Of a stretch of DNA of 64,000 bases, positions 1-9,521 are shown in pieces. The DNA is taken from positions 124,001 through 188,000 of the forward strand of contig JAIETM010000015.1 in the NCBI GenBank assembly GCA_019745155.1. Direction: 5' to 3'. The position numbers and the translations under genes are program-made. This DNA is from Chitinophagaceae bacterium. GTDB taxonomy: Bacteria; Bacteroidota; Bacteroidia; Chitinophagales; Chitinophagaceae. Each line of letters opens with the position of its first letter. Position 1 is the stretch's first letter. A model generated the notes under the pieces. It was not told the DNA's origin and did no database searches. It worked only from the letters and a program-made list of their open reading frames with translations.

Positions 1-130
1 GAAGATATAATTTAGTAGCAAATTCCACAATGTGTAAATGGGTTTTTTAAAGTAAATGTTGTCGGATTTAATCAATCTTTTGTATCAATTAATTTACTTT
101 GTGATAATAATTAAGAAATTCACCTTGATG

Positions 131-910
131 TTATTTATGTTCACCTGGATTCTTCGGCTTAGGCCTCTTTGAGCTAACAAAAAACAATGCAAACCCACTC
201 ATTACTGTAACCAAACCAAATATAGAAAATGCCCTGAGCAACCAATTTCCAATATGGTCTCTGCTTTCATAATCCATCGTGTGCATCATCCAGAGGAAAT
301 CAAATACTCTCCATTTGTTATTACGGAATTTCTCTACAGTTCCTAATTCGCTGGCAACGTAAACGGTGGTTTTTGACGGATGCTCAAATGTGATAGCATA
401 AGCAGGCAGAGGATTTTCCCGGTACTCATGGTGACTATTTGTACCTGTCAGGTATTCAACTAATTTTACTTTTGGCTCACCATTAAATCTCATTTTGGCT
501 ACTTCAACTGCTTCTTCTTTTGTAAGTGGGCCACGAAGCTGACCTGTTTCTGCATTGGCAAGATGGTTCATTTCCTGCATATCATGTTCATGATTTGCAT
601 GGTTGTGAATAGCACTGATACAACGAACCTGGTAAAAAGGTTTACCCAATATTTCAATCAATTGAATTGATACAACTGAATCTATCCGGTGAACTTTCTT
701 AATTGTATCCAAAACCATTGTTGGGGAAATTAATGATATATTAGATGATAGCAGTGGTGCATTTCTTTTTTGAAAATCTCCGTGTACTTCATCCATATTG
801 CTCCAACTGAAATACAGACCGCCAATTGTCCATAATAAAAACTGGATGCCTAAAATAACACCGAGCCAGCGGTGTGTTTTTCGGATATAGTAGTGTTTGC
901 TTTTTGCCAT
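131..910 (-). CDS. PepSY-associated membrane protein
   Basis: This 259-residue protein has an N-terminal membrane helix (about residues 15-37, after a basic RKTHRWLG stretch), a periplasmic part with a His-rich loop (HNHANHEHD, about 100-110), and a second helix near the C-terminus (about 222-245). The arrangement is that of PepSY/PepSY_TM proteins, often found beside metal transport or iron reductase genes. It is the last gene of the long minus-strand run, 11 bases after the DUF6122 gene. The role in metal handling is inferred from the context and the His-rich loop; no catalytic residues are evident. Confidence 0.75.
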   Translation of the reverse strand: MAKSKHYYIRKTHRWLGVILGIQFLLWTIGGLYFSWSNMDEVHGDFQKRNAPLLSSNISLISPTMVLDTIKKVHRIDSVVSIQLIEILGKPFYQVRCISAIHNHANHEHDMQEMNHLANAETGQLRGPLTKEEAVEVAKMRFNGEPKVKLVEYLTGTNSHHEYRENPLPAYAITFEHPSKTTVYVASELGTVEKFRNNKWRVFDFLWMMHTMDYESRDHIGNWLLRAFSIFGLVTVMSGFALFFVSSKRPKPKNPGEHK

Positions 911-921
911 AAACAGTAATA

Positions 922-1251
922 TTAGTTACAAGTATAATTAATAAAAATACAATCAATATAGTCTGCAGCCATGTGCATTAATAATCCGATTGATATGATA
1001 CGGAACTTCGGAAACAAAAACAGCAAAGCATATAATACTATAGCGATATAACTGTGCAGGGGATGAAAGCCTATGCTGCAACGGCAGGGATTGTAAACAG
1101 GAACTGCTAATAAATGGTCGAAATCTATCACCATTGTTACCAATAATATCAGGTACGTTCGTTCCCATCTTTCTCTGTAAAAGACAAAAGCTATTCCCAG
1201 AGGAAAAATAAAATGCAGAAAATAATGAATAACCTTCTGAATAACTTCCAT
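922..1251 (-). CDS. DUF6122 family membrane protein
   Basis: A 109-residue integral membrane protein with about four hydrophobic segments. It carries the features of the DUF6122 family: an HYFLHF start, a DFDHLLA motif, an NPCRCSIGFHPLHS segment and a C-terminal HMAADYIDC motif. The conserved Asp, His and Cys residues suggest a metal site within the membrane, but the family has no established function. It lies between the CopB-type ATPase and the PepSY gene, with short gaps that suggest one transcript. Confidence 0.7.
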   Translation of the reverse strand: MEVIQKVIHYFLHFIFPLGIAFVFYRERWERTYLILLVTMVIDFDHLLAVPVYNPCRCSIGFHPLHSYIAIVLYALLFLFPKFRIISIGLLMHMAADYIDCIFINYTCN

Positions 1252-1270
1252 TCTCTTTTATCAGCTAACG

Positions 1271-3550
1271 CTATTTTACTTTCAACAGACTTGCATTAAT
1301 AGCCACCACAACAGTACTTACACTCATCAACACCGCACCGGCAGCAGGGCTTAATAAGATTCCCATTTTGTACAATACACCTGCCGCCAATGGTAAAGCC
1401 ACCACATTGTAACCTGTTGCCCAAATTAAATTCTGAATCATCTTTCTGTAAGTGGCTTTGCCAAACTGAATCAATGAAACAACATCTTTTGGATTGCTGT
1501 TTACCAAAACAATCCCTGCTGTTTCTGCGGCAATATCAGAACCTGAACCCACTGCAATTCCCACATCAGCTTGCGCCAATGCAGGAGCATCGTTTACACC
1601 ATCACCTGTCATTGCAACGTATTCGCCTTTATCCTGCAACTCTTTTATTTTCTCCAATTTTTGATGTGGCAATACTTCGGCAAAGAAACTCGTCATACCT
1701 AATTTTTTGGCAACTGTTTCTGCAACTTGTTTGTTATCACCTGTCAGTAAAACAGATTTAATATTATTGCTATGCAATATTTTAATAGCTTCTGCCGACT
1801 CAGGACGAATACTATCTGACAATGAAATATAACCAGCCAGTTTATCATTTACCAAAACAAACACTACTGTTTCAGTTGCATCAGTATTGTAATTTGCCGG
1901 GAGTGAAATACTTTTTTCTTTCAGATAACCCGGACTTACTACTTTAATGTCGTTGTTGTCAACAGTTGCTTCAACACCTTTTCCTGTAATAGCATTAAAA
2001 TTACCGGCTGATGGAATTGGAACAGATAAATCTTTTGCTTTTTGAATAATACCTGTTGCAATAGGATGTTCAGAATTTTGTTCCAATGCAGCAGCGTATT
2101 TCAACAATTCATTTTCAGAAAGACCTTCAGTTAATGAAATAATTTTTGATACTTCAAATTTTCCTACGGTAAGTGTACCGGTTTTATCAAATACAAGTGT
2201 GGTAATTTTTCTTGAGTTTTCAAATGCTGTTCTGTTTTTAATCAATAGCCCATGCTTTGCTGAAAGTGCAGTTGATTTTGCAACAACCAGCGGTACTGCC
2301 AATCCCAAAGCATGAGGACAACAAATAACAATTACCGTTACCATTCTCTCAATGGAAAACGCCAAATCTTTTCCTGATAAATACCATACAAGAAATGTGG
2401 CAATGCCTGCTACAATCGCAATCAGCGTAAGCCATCTTGCCGCCGTATCTGCTATCAATTGTGTTTTTGACTTGGACTTCTGTGCATCCTGTACCAGCTT
2501 TATCACCTGTGATAAATAAGAATCCTTTGCACCATGAGCTACAGTTACTTTAATAGCTCCGTTGCCATTGATGGAACCGGCAATTACTTTATCACCCTTT
2601 GTTTTTTCTACAGGTTTCGACTCGCCTGTGAGCATAGATTCATTAAGATAACTTTCACCATCTGCAATAACGCCATCTGCGGCAACCTTCTCACCTGGTT
2701 TGATAAGTATCACATCACCTTCTTTAAGAGTTTCTGTTTTTACATCTGTTACTTTATCTTCATTCACCAAATGTGCATCATCAGGCATCAACTGCACCAA
2801 TAACTCTAACTCTCTCGATGCACCGGCAACAGATTTCATTTCTATCCAATGACCTAACAACATGATAAGGATTAAAGTAGCCAGTTCCCAAAAGAAATCC
2901 ATCCCCTTTAATCCAAACACAGTTGCCACACTGTAGATATATGCTACAGATATGGCAAATGCAACAAGTGTCATCATTCCGGGATTTTTAGCTCTCATTT
3001 CCCCAACCAATCCTTTTAGAAATGGCCAGCCGCCATAAAAGAAAACAATTGATGACAGAATAAGCAGCACATATCCGGAGCCGGGAAAGCTGAAATGAAT
3101 ATTGAGCCAATGCTGAATCATTTCTGAAAGCAGCATAATTGGAATCGTAAGAATCAGCACAACATAAAATCGTTTTTTGAAATCTGCTATACCCGCTGAA
3201 TGTGTTTCATGTCCGCCATGAGTACCCGGTTTAGTAAGTGGTACGAGTGTCATCCCACACAAAGGGCAATTGCCTGGACTGTCCTGAATAATTTGCGGAT
3301 GCATTGGACAGGTGTATTTCTGAAACGATTGTAATGATTGCTTTTCCTCCGTTGTTGCAGTATGATGCTCATTAACCGGATACCTTGCCACTTTTTTTTC
3401 TTCATCAAGATTATGTGAATGTTTCTCATCTTTACCGTTATCAAGCACAAGATTCATTCCGCATTTAGGACAATTGCCTGGCTTATCCTGTATTACTTCA
3501 GGATGCATCGGGCAGGTGTATAGTTCACGGCTATGGTGATTATGTTCCAT
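1271..3550 (-). CDS. copB: CopB-type heavy-metal P1B-ATPase with two HMBD domains
   Basis: This 759-residue P-type ATPase should export Cu or Ag ions from the cytoplasm using ATP. The N-terminus holds two heavy-metal-binding (HMBD) modules of the YTCPMHP...CPxCGM type at about residues 11-35 and 79-103, joined by a His-rich linker, in place of an HMA domain. The transmembrane metal motif is CPH (about 410-412), which marks the CopB subclass rather than CPC CopA. The phosphorylation site DKTGT (about 455), the TGES actuator motif and the GDGVND hinge (about 648) are intact, so it looks functional. It is three bases downstream of the DUF2911 gene. Whether it prefers Cu(I), Cu(II) or Ag(I) cannot be told from sequence. 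Confidence 0.93.
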   Translation of the reverse strand: MEHNHHSRELYTCPMHPEVIQDKPGNCPKCGMNLVLDNGKDEKHSHNLDEEKKVARYPVNEHHTATTEEKQSLQSFQKYTCPMHPQIIQDSPGNCPLCGMTLVPLTKPGTHGGHETHSAGIADFKKRFYVVLILTIPIMLLSEMIQHWLNIHFSFPGSGYVLLILSSIVFFYGGWPFLKGLVGEMRAKNPGMMTLVAFAISVAYIYSVATVFGLKGMDFFWELATLILIMLLGHWIEMKSVAGASRELELLVQLMPDDAHLVNEDKVTDVKTETLKEGDVILIKPGEKVAADGVIADGESYLNESMLTGESKPVEKTKGDKVIAGSINGNGAIKVTVAHGAKDSYLSQVIKLVQDAQKSKSKTQLIADTAARWLTLIAIVAGIATFLVWYLSGKDLAFSIERMVTVIVICCPHALGLAVPLVVAKSTALSAKHGLLIKNRTAFENSRKITTLVFDKTGTLTVGKFEVSKIISLTEGLSENELLKYAAALEQNSEHPIATGIIQKAKDLSVPIPSAGNFNAITGKGVEATVDNNDIKVVSPGYLKEKSISLPANYNTDATETVVFVLVNDKLAGYISLSDSIRPESAEAIKILHSNNIKSVLLTGDNKQVAETVAKKLGMTSFFAEVLPHQKLEKIKELQDKGEYVAMTGDGVNDAPALAQADVGIAVGSGSDIAAETAGIVLVNSNPKDVVSLIQFGKATYRKMIQNLIWATGYNVVALPLAAGVLYKMGILLSPAAGAVLMSVSTVVVAINASLLKVK

Positions 3551-3553
3551 TGT

Positions 3554-4123
3554 TTAGTTTTTAAGTACAAATAGAAACTCTACTCTTATTTTCTCCCATG
3601 CTACCGCTATCTTTCCGCCATTGCCTTTTCCTGTTTCAATAAAATATTGCAACCGCTCTGTATGATTAACCGTTTTCGGTTTCACTTTAATCCTGACAAC
3701 ATCCTCCTTTTCATCATACTCTGTTGCAAGATGCTGTTTCCAGTTTCTATTTATAATCAATATCCATTCCGTTTCGCCGGGGATGGAGAATAAGGCATAT
3801 TTACCTGCAGGTATTTCTTTACCATTTACAACAAATGCTTTTGGCATTTCCAAAGTAGTGGCATCATGTGCCCCCGTTACCCATACTTCATCATAAGGAA
3901 CAAGACCACCCCATATAATTCTTTTGCGTACACCAGGTGAATGATAATTGATTTTAATGCTATCACCATTCACAATGGCATAAGCCATTGACTTGATGCT
4001 CTTCTTGCTGGTATCTTTTACGAGGTTAGGATTATAGCAAACTTCCTCTTTCTTTTGTTCCTGTGCTGTTACAGAAAATGCTGTTGCTATTATTAAAAGC
4101 AGTAAATAAAATTTCTTTTTCAT
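3554..4123 (-). CDS. DUF2911 exported protein
   Basis: The 189-residue product begins with a signal peptide (KKKFYLLLLIIATAFSVTAQ). The mature part matches DUF2911 proteins, with the conserved segments around YHSPGVRKR, WGGLVPY, VWVTGAHDATT and GKYALFSIPG. DUF2911 proteins are common periplasmic beta-rich proteins in Bacteroidota without a known activity. It is tightly coupled to copB and follows a methyltransferase gene by 18 bases. No metal-binding motif is obvious. Confidence 0.8.
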   Translation of the reverse strand: MKKKFYLLLLIIATAFSVTAQEQKKEEVCYNPNLVKDTSKKSIKSMAYAIVNGDSIKINYHSPGVRKRIIWGGLVPYDEVWVTGAHDATTLEMPKAFVVNGKEIPAGKYALFSIPGETEWILIINRNWKQHLATEYDEKEDVVRIKVKPKTVNHTERLQYFIETGKGNGGKIAVAWEKIRVEFLFVLKN

Positions 4124-4141
4124 GAGATTGTTTATTATAAT

Positions 4142-4792
4142 TTATATTTTTTCAGCACTGATTATTTGTACTTCTCCAAACATGGTTTTAAAACGCTTTT
4201 TAATTACTACATGTTCAAACCCTGCATCTGAAATCAATTCAGGTAATAACCCTTTTGCATTTGCATCTGTTGATTTAAATCCATCCAGTCTTCTTATTAT
4301 ATTAAAAAGTGTTCTTTGAATCCATGATGTTGAACGGCCAAAATCCGCAATATGCAATTGCCCGTCTTTATTTAAAACCCTGAATATTTCTGCAAGAGCC
4401 TTTTGCTTTGTTTCTGTATCAAGATGATGAAATACTAAGCAGGATACAGTTCTGTCAAATGCATTGTGCTGAAAGGGAAGCTGCCTCCCATCATAATCCA
4501 GTAAAAAAATATCTAACTTCTTTTCTTTTACTTTTTCAATTGCCCTGTCTAATATTTCTCTATCAACATCAATCCCTGTCACCTTCGCCCCGGGATACAT
4601 TTCTTTTACCATCATAGTCAGTGTAGCTGTACCGCATCCAAAATCCAACACTTTTACGCCTTGCGGAATATTTGCTGTTGCAATTAACGCTTGTTTAATT
4701 TTTTTCTCTGGCATTGTGATATTTATCAAAAAATCATACAGTGGCGTAAGCCATTTGAATCGAAGTGCCGGAATGTATTTTGCTTGCTCCAC
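4142..4792 (-). CDS. Class I SAM-dependent methyltransferase
   Basis: A 216-residue cytoplasmic protein of the UbiE/Methyltransf_11 type. The SAM-binding glycine-rich motif is VLDFGCGTATLT (about residues 49-60), followed by the acidic motif GIDVDREIL (about 77) and a post-motif region LVFHHLD. The substrate is unknown. Similar methyltransferases sit next to copper or arsenic resistance genes in other Bacteroidota. It lies downstream of a strong hairpin (4865-4912), which could separate it from the upstream genes. Confidence 0.8.
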   Translation of the reverse strand: MEQAKYIPALRFKWLTPLYDFLINITMPEKKIKQALIATANIPQGVKVLDFGCGTATLTMMVKEMYPGAKVTGIDVDREILDRAIEKVKEKKLDIFLLDYDGRQLPFQHNAFDRTVSCLVFHHLDTETKQKALAEIFRVLNKDGQLHIADFGRSTSWIQRTLFNIIRRLDGFKSTDANAKGLLPELISDAGFEHVVIKKRFKTMFGEVQIISAEKI

Positions 4793-4864
4793 TACAATAC
4801 TTTTTAAAAATTACTCTAATTAAATACTTCTTAAAACGGAGTTATCAGTTGGTGGGTGCGGAAA

Positions 4865-4912
4865 CCCTGCTCCAGAAACTGTTTCCTTATATATAAGGAA
4901 ACCAAAGCAGGG
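4865..4912 (-). terminator. Nested hairpin between two island genes, possible attenuator or terminator
   Basis: An outer 7-bp inverted repeat (CCCTGCT 4865-4871 / AGCAGGG 4906-4912) encloses a perfect 22-base palindrome (4881-4902, core TTATATATAA). It lies in the 140-base gap between the His-rich exported protein gene and the methyltransferase gene. There is no T-run on the minus strand after the stem, so it is not a classic intrinsic terminator. RNA processing or mRNA stabilisation is equally possible. Confidence 0.45.
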
Positions 4913-4932
4913 CTCCGACCCATGTTTTATAC

Positions 4933-5355
4933 TTAATGATGCCCGCCATGACCTCCGTGATGACCACCATAATAATATCCGCCATGATGCCCAAGGTCAA
5001 TATGACTAACGACGACAGGATACCTCCAACCGCTGTTCCAGAAGTTTCTTCTGCGAACTGGCTGTTCTGCATAAACAGTTTGAGGTTGCTGGACAATTAC
5101 TGTAGTTGGCTGTGGTGCGGTGGCATTAAATATGTCGCTATTTCCATTTTCATAAACTATCTGACTAATGTCTGTTTTTATAGCAACATAAACCGGCCCA
5201 TTAATATTAGAGGACTTGAAATATCTTACTTCGTTAATACCTACTTCTGATACTTTAGCATTAATAGTTTCGCCTGTACGTAAAGTAATAACATCCTGTG
5301 CCTGTAAAAATGATGCAGATAACAGCACCATAACAAATGCAAAAAACTGTTTCAT
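4933..5355 (-). CDS. Exported protein with Gly/His-rich tail
   Basis: A 140-residue protein with a signal peptide ending near FLQAQ, a small beta-rich domain (ITLRTGETINAKVSEVGINEVRYFK, described as about residues 24-48) and a C-terminal tail of GG-HH repeats (HHGGYYYGGHHGGHGGHH). The tail could bind Cu or Ni ions in the periplasm. The N-terminal domain resembles small Bacteroidota proteins predicted to bind surfaces, but I do not recognise a named family. It sits 59 bases downstream of a DUF4136 lipoprotein gene in the same direction. Confidence 0.7.
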   Translation of the reverse strand: MKQFFAFVMVLLSASFLQAQDVITLRTGETINAKVSEVGINEVRYFKSSNINGPVYVAIKTDISQIVYENGNSDIFNATAPQPTTVIVQQPQTVYAEQPVRRRNFWNSGWRYPVVVSHIDLGHHGGYYYGGHHGGHGGHH

Positions 5356-5414
5356 AATTTTAAGTTTTAAATGATATTTTGTTTTTTAAATCAAATTAAT
5401 CTCATTGAACGCCG

Positions 5415-6089
5415 TCATCTTCTGCTTTTTTTTGCCGTTGCAGGGGGCTTTACCGGGAAATTCTCCAAAAGTGTATGCACTGCCGGATGTAATTCTCTTT
5501 GCAAAGTGGAAGGGTCGTATAAATCGGCTTCCACTATGGCAGTATAAATAAACTTATTTTGTTTCCTGTCAATGACATTTACAGTTATAGCCCCCCGGAT
5601 ATAGTCCACCGTTTTGGTTGTATAGCCATATGTATAACTGTTATAATTGTAATTTAATGGCCTGTTATAATAATAAGCCCTTGGGTTAACATTATAATAG
5701 GGGTTATGAGGTGAAATGGCCCTGTACTGATAGGCATTATTATAATTATAATTGTTTGTGGGAACTGTAGTACGCACCTGTTCAGTCCTGGTTTTTTTAC
5801 TTTCTGTTACTTTCAGTTCAAACAGCACATCCGGGTTGTCATTATCTAAAGTCATGCCCCTTGCCGCCAGTTCATGCGAAAAATAATTGACGGTATTATT
5901 GAAAATAATCTGGTTATGATAAGGAGTGTTATCGTTATCGGTATGTGGAATCCAGGAAAATGTTTTGTATTTACTGAAGTCCACAGTTTGGTCGTAATCA
6001 TTATACGACAAGTTGTAGGCGGTACTGCATCCTGATACAATAGCTGTAACAAGAAGCAAAATAACAAATCTGTATTTCATTGCTTTCAC
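5415..6089 (-). CDS. DUF4136 lipoprotein, copy 1
   Basis: A 224-residue lipoprotein: the signal ends in the lipobox VSGC and the mature part starts CSTAYNLSYNDYDQTVDF. The DUF4136 signature is present: YDQTVDFSKYKTFSWIP near the N-terminus and LHPAVHTLLENFPVKP at the C-terminus, separated by a Tyr/Asn-rich low-complexity linker. It follows directly the CzcA/CusA-type RND gene (66 bases). Two paralogues exist at 25700-26365 and 37173-37817, the first of these also right after an RND gene. The function of DUF4136 is not known. Confidence 0.82.
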   Translation of the reverse strand: MKAMKYRFVILLLVTAIVSGCSTAYNLSYNDYDQTVDFSKYKTFSWIPHTDNDNTPYHNQIIFNNTVNYFSHELAARGMTLDNDNPDVLFELKVTESKKTRTEQVRTTVPTNNYNYNNAYQYRAISPHNPYYNVNPRAYYYNRPLNYNYNSYTYGYTTKTVDYIRGAITVNVIDRKQNKFIYTAIVEADLYDPSTLQRELHPAVHTLLENFPVKPPATAKKSRR

Positions 6090-6155
6090 TTTAAAAGGTT
6101 GACAATATTGTTTACAAGCAATTATCCTTTAGTAAGGGTTACTTTTATTTCTCTG

Positions 6156-9100
6156 TTACTCCATATCTTTTTTATTTTGTTCAGCTATATACTTATCTAA
6201 TGCTTTTTTGCCAAACTGTTTAAATACAACAGGTGTTACAATCATATCTAATAAAGTAGAGCTGATTAAACCTCCGAGGATAACAGTAGCAACGGGATAC
6301 AAAATTTCTTTTCCCGGTGCAGTGGCATCCATCGTTAAAGGAATTAAAGCCAATGCCGCAACCAGGGCAGTCATTAATACCGGCACTAATCTTTCCAGCG
6401 AACCACGGATAATCATCTTATCACTGAAAGTTTCACCCTCATGCTGTACAAGGTGTATGTAATGGCTTATCATCATAATACCGTTCCTTGATGCTATACC
6501 CGTAAGTGTAATAAACCCGACCATAGTAGCAATAGAAAAAACACCGCCGGTAAGCAATACGGCTACCACACTTCCTATCAACGCCAACGGTACATTAAGC
6601 ATAATCTGCAGCGCAATACGACTTGATTTGAAATGACTGTATAATACCAAGAAGATGCCGGCAATAGAAAATATGCTCAGAATAGTAATTAGCTTTGAAG
6701 CTGATTGCTGGCTTTCAAACTGGCCGCCCCATTGCAGAAAATATCCCTGCGGAAGTTGTAATTGTTCATTCACCTTCTGCTGCATTTCTTTTACCGTGCT
6801 TCCAAGGTCTCTGCCCTGAACATTGGCGGAAACTACAATTCGTCTTAAAGTGTTTTCGTGATATACAGAATTGACACCACTTTCCATTTCAATTTGGGCG
6901 ATTTGTTTTAGTGGAATCAGCGCACCATCAGAGGTAGCTATTTGTGTATTGCCGATTTCATCAAGATTGCTTCTGATACTGTCGGTGGTACGCAGCACTA
7001 TATCAAATGTTTTTTGCCCATCCAATATCTGTGTACTTACCTTACCATTGTAAAATATTTCAATATCCTCGGCTACTTTACCTACCTGCAATCCGTACCG
7101 CTGCACAGCCGCCCGGTCTATTCTTATACTTAGCTGGGGCACCAATACCTGTTTTTCCACCTGTACATCTACAGCACCGGGAACTGCACTGATAATATCT
7201 TTTAGTTTGCCGGCATTACTGCGTAAATCAGCCAAATCGTTTCCAAAAATTTTGATGGCAATCTGTGCCCGCACACCAGAGAGTAAATGGTCAAGACGAT
7301 GGGAAATAGGCTGCCCTATATTTACCGTTACGCCTTTTAATACGGACAGTCTTTCTCTTATCTGTGCAAGTATTTTATCCCTCTTACTAATTTTATCGGG
7401 GTATAATGCTACTTCAATTTCAGAGTTGCTTGGCGGTTCGGCATGTTCGTCTAACTCAGCACGGCCTGTACGGCGGGCAGTAAGCTGCACACCATCTACT
7501 TTTAAAATTTCTTTTTCAGCAATGCTTCCTGTTTTATTGGCTTCCTCCAGCGAAGTGCCCGGTGGCAGGGACAGGTTAATGGTAAAACTTCCTTCATTAA
7601 ATGGGGGTAAAAACTCTGTTCCCAAAAAAGGGATGATGCTCATGGAAGCTACAATCAAAGCAATTGCAATTCCAATAACTATTTTAGGACGTTTTAATCC
7701 TATCTTCAATAATTTAATATCCTGCCGTTTTAAGAACTTCACGAAAGTGCTGTCATCATGCGAAGATGCATATAGAGCTTCTTCTTCAATCGTCCGTCCA
7801 TGAGGTTTTTCCTGCTCTGCCTCTTCAAATGTATGGGTGTGTTTTTTTCTACCTTTCCAGAAAGCAAGATTAACGTGGTCGAGATGCCTTTTTTTACCTA
7901 ACAGGTAACTGCACAAAGCCGGTGTAACGGTAAGTGAAACAGCTAAAGAAGCTATGATGGAAGTGATATACGCAATTCCCAATGGTGCAAATATTTTTCC
8001 TTCAATCCCCTGCAGGTAAAACAATGGAATAAATACCAGGACGACAATGATAGTGGCATAAACAATAGAATTTCTTACCTCACTGCTGGCTTCATAAATT
8101 ACTTTCATTAGCGGCTTTGGATTGGGGCTTGTCCAGTTTTCTTTTAATCGCCGGAATACATTTTCCACATCTACAATAGCATCATCTACCAGTTCTCCAA
8201 TGGCAATGGCAAGGCCGCCAAGTGTAAGGGTATTGATAGATATTCCAAACATTTTAAAAACTATGGCTGTAATGATAAGTGATAAAGGAATAGCGGTAAG
8301 TGTAATGATGGTGGTTCTGAAATTAAGCAGGAAGAGAAACAAAATGATAATTACCAGGATAAACCCATCCCTTAATGCCTCTTCCACATTGGTGAGGGAG
8401 TTTTCAATAAAATGTTTTTGCTGAAATACATCCGTATTAATTTTTACATCAGAAGGAACAGATTTTTTAATATCATCAATTGCTTTAATGATTTCTGCTG
8501 TTAGAGTAACCGTATTGGCATTCGGCTGTTTTTCTATGCTAAGTATTACCGCAGGTTTGCCACTCAGGGAACCATCACCTCTTTTTATTGGGCCGCCAAA
8601 TTTTACTTCGGCCAGTTGGTGAAGCAGTACAGGTGCGCCATTTTTATTGGTAACTACTGTATTGGCCAAATCTTCTAATGTATTTGCCCGTGCAAGATTA
8701 CGAACCAATACTTCGGAGCCTTTATTGTCATTTACAAAGCCACCGGTGGTATTGATATTGGTAAGCTGTAATGCTTCGTCAACATCCCCAACAGATAAAT
8801 TATATTGCCGTAATTTATCGGGGGAAATTAAAACCTGGTATTGCATCCGTACACCGCCAATGGGAATTACCTGTGCAATGCCTTTAACACTCATCAGCCT
8901 TCTGCGGATAACAAAATCACTCAGCGTTCGCAAATCTGCAGGAGATGTACTATCAGATGAAACAGCTATCATCATAAATTGCCCCATAACAGAACTGATT
9001 GGCCCCATTACAGGCACAATCTTATTGGGCAATTGCACCGTTTGTATTTTCTCTGCGGTCAACTGCCTGGCCCGGTAGATGTCTGTATTCCAGTCAAACT

Positions 9101-9386
9101 CTACAAATACCAAACCCAGTCCGGGAGATGCCACCGACCTTACTACTTCTACGCCGGGTGCGCCATTCAAAGAAGTTTCAACAGGTAATATAACCTGGGC
9201 TTCAATTTCTTCGGGCGACATGCCATTAGATTCAAGGAAAATAGTTACCCTTGGCCGGTTTAAATCTGGTAATACATCTACAGGCAGGTTTACCAAAGTA
9301 AAAACGCCATACACCATTAACAGGGCAGCCATTGCCACTACCAGTAAACGGTTTTTAAGAGAGAAGTGTATGAGTTTGTTAAGCAT
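6156..9386 (-). CDS. Heavy-metal RND efflux pump (CusA/CzcA family, not Cu-type)
   Basis: A full-length 1076-residue inner-membrane RND transporter with twelve expected helices and two large periplasmic loops. TM4 carries the acidic proton-relay motif GELVDDAIVDVEN (about residues 396-410). The three methionines that define copper/silver CusA are missing: the equivalent segments read SFTINLSLPPG, SEIEVALYP and HRLDHLLSG. It therefore belongs to a divergent heavy-metal branch and the substrate is uncertain. An unusual insertion of about 45 charged residues (HTHTFEEAEQEKPHG and following) lies in the central cytoplasmic loop. The cognate adaptor and TolC genes are upstream at 12836-15693. Confidence 0.9.
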   Translation of the reverse strand: MLNKLIHFSLKNRLLVVAMAALLMVYGVFTLVNLPVDVLPDLNRPRVTIFLESNGMSPEEIEAQVILPVETSLNGAPGVEVVRSVASPGLGLVFVEFDWNTDIYRARQLTAEKIQTVQLPNKIVPVMGPISSVMGQFMMIAVSSDSTSPADLRTLSDFVIRRRLMSVKGIAQVIPIGGVRMQYQVLISPDKLRQYNLSVGDVDEALQLTNINTTGGFVNDNKGSEVLVRNLARANTLEDLANTVVTNKNGAPVLLHQLAEVKFGGPIKRGDGSLSGKPAVILSIEKQPNANTVTLTAEIIKAIDDIKKSVPSDVKINTDVFQQKHFIENSLTNVEEALRDGFILVIIILFLFLLNFRTTIITLTAIPLSLIITAIVFKMFGISINTLTLGGLAIAIGELVDDAIVDVENVFRRLKENWTSPNPKPLMKVIYEASSEVRNSIVYATIIVVLVFIPLFYLQGIEGKIFAPLGIAYITSIIASLAVSLTVTPALCSYLLGKKRHLDHVNLAFWKGRKKHTHTFEEAEQEKPHGRTIEEEALYASSHDDSTFVKFLKRQDIKLLKIGLKRPKIVIGIAIALIVASMSIIPFLGTEFLPPFNEGSFTINLSLPPGTSLEEANKTGSIAEKEILKVDGVQLTARRTGRAELDEHAEPPSNSEIEVALYPDKISKRDKILAQIRERLSVLKGVTVNIGQPISHRLDHLLSGVRAQIAIKIFGNDLADLRSNAGKLKDIISAVPGAVDVQVEKQVLVPQLSIRIDRAAVQRYGLQVGKVAEDIEIFYNGKVSTQILDGQKTFDIVLRTTDSIRSNLDEIGNTQIATSDGALIPLKQIAQIEMESGVNSVYHENTLRRIVVSANVQGRDLGSTVKEMQQKVNEQLQLPQGYFLQWGGQFESQQSASKLITILSIFSIAGIFLVLYSHFKSSRIALQIMLNVPLALIGSVVAVLLTGGVFSIATMVGFITLTGIASRNGIMMISHYIHLVQHEGETFSDKMIIRGSLERLVPVLMTALVAALALIPLTMDATAPGKEILYPVATVILGGLISSTLLDMIVTPVVFKQFGKKALDKYIAEQNKKDME

Positions 9387-9521
9387 CTTGATTTATTTAT
9401 TAAACATTAAATTTTCAGATTGTAATACATCCGGGCTTAGTTCTGTCAATTATTGTTCACCATCGAACCTTCACCACTACTTTATCCATAGTAACCATGC
9501 TTATTGTTTATATTTTTCAAT

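Noticed and set aside
1-130. Possible terminator or gene at the left edge
   Set aside because: AT-rich sequence with no stable stem and no frame worth reporting; nothing seen.
7207-7803. Plus-strand 198-codon frame opposite the RND pump
   Set aside because: Antisense shadow of a conserved transporter; its translation is a low-quality mix without motifs.
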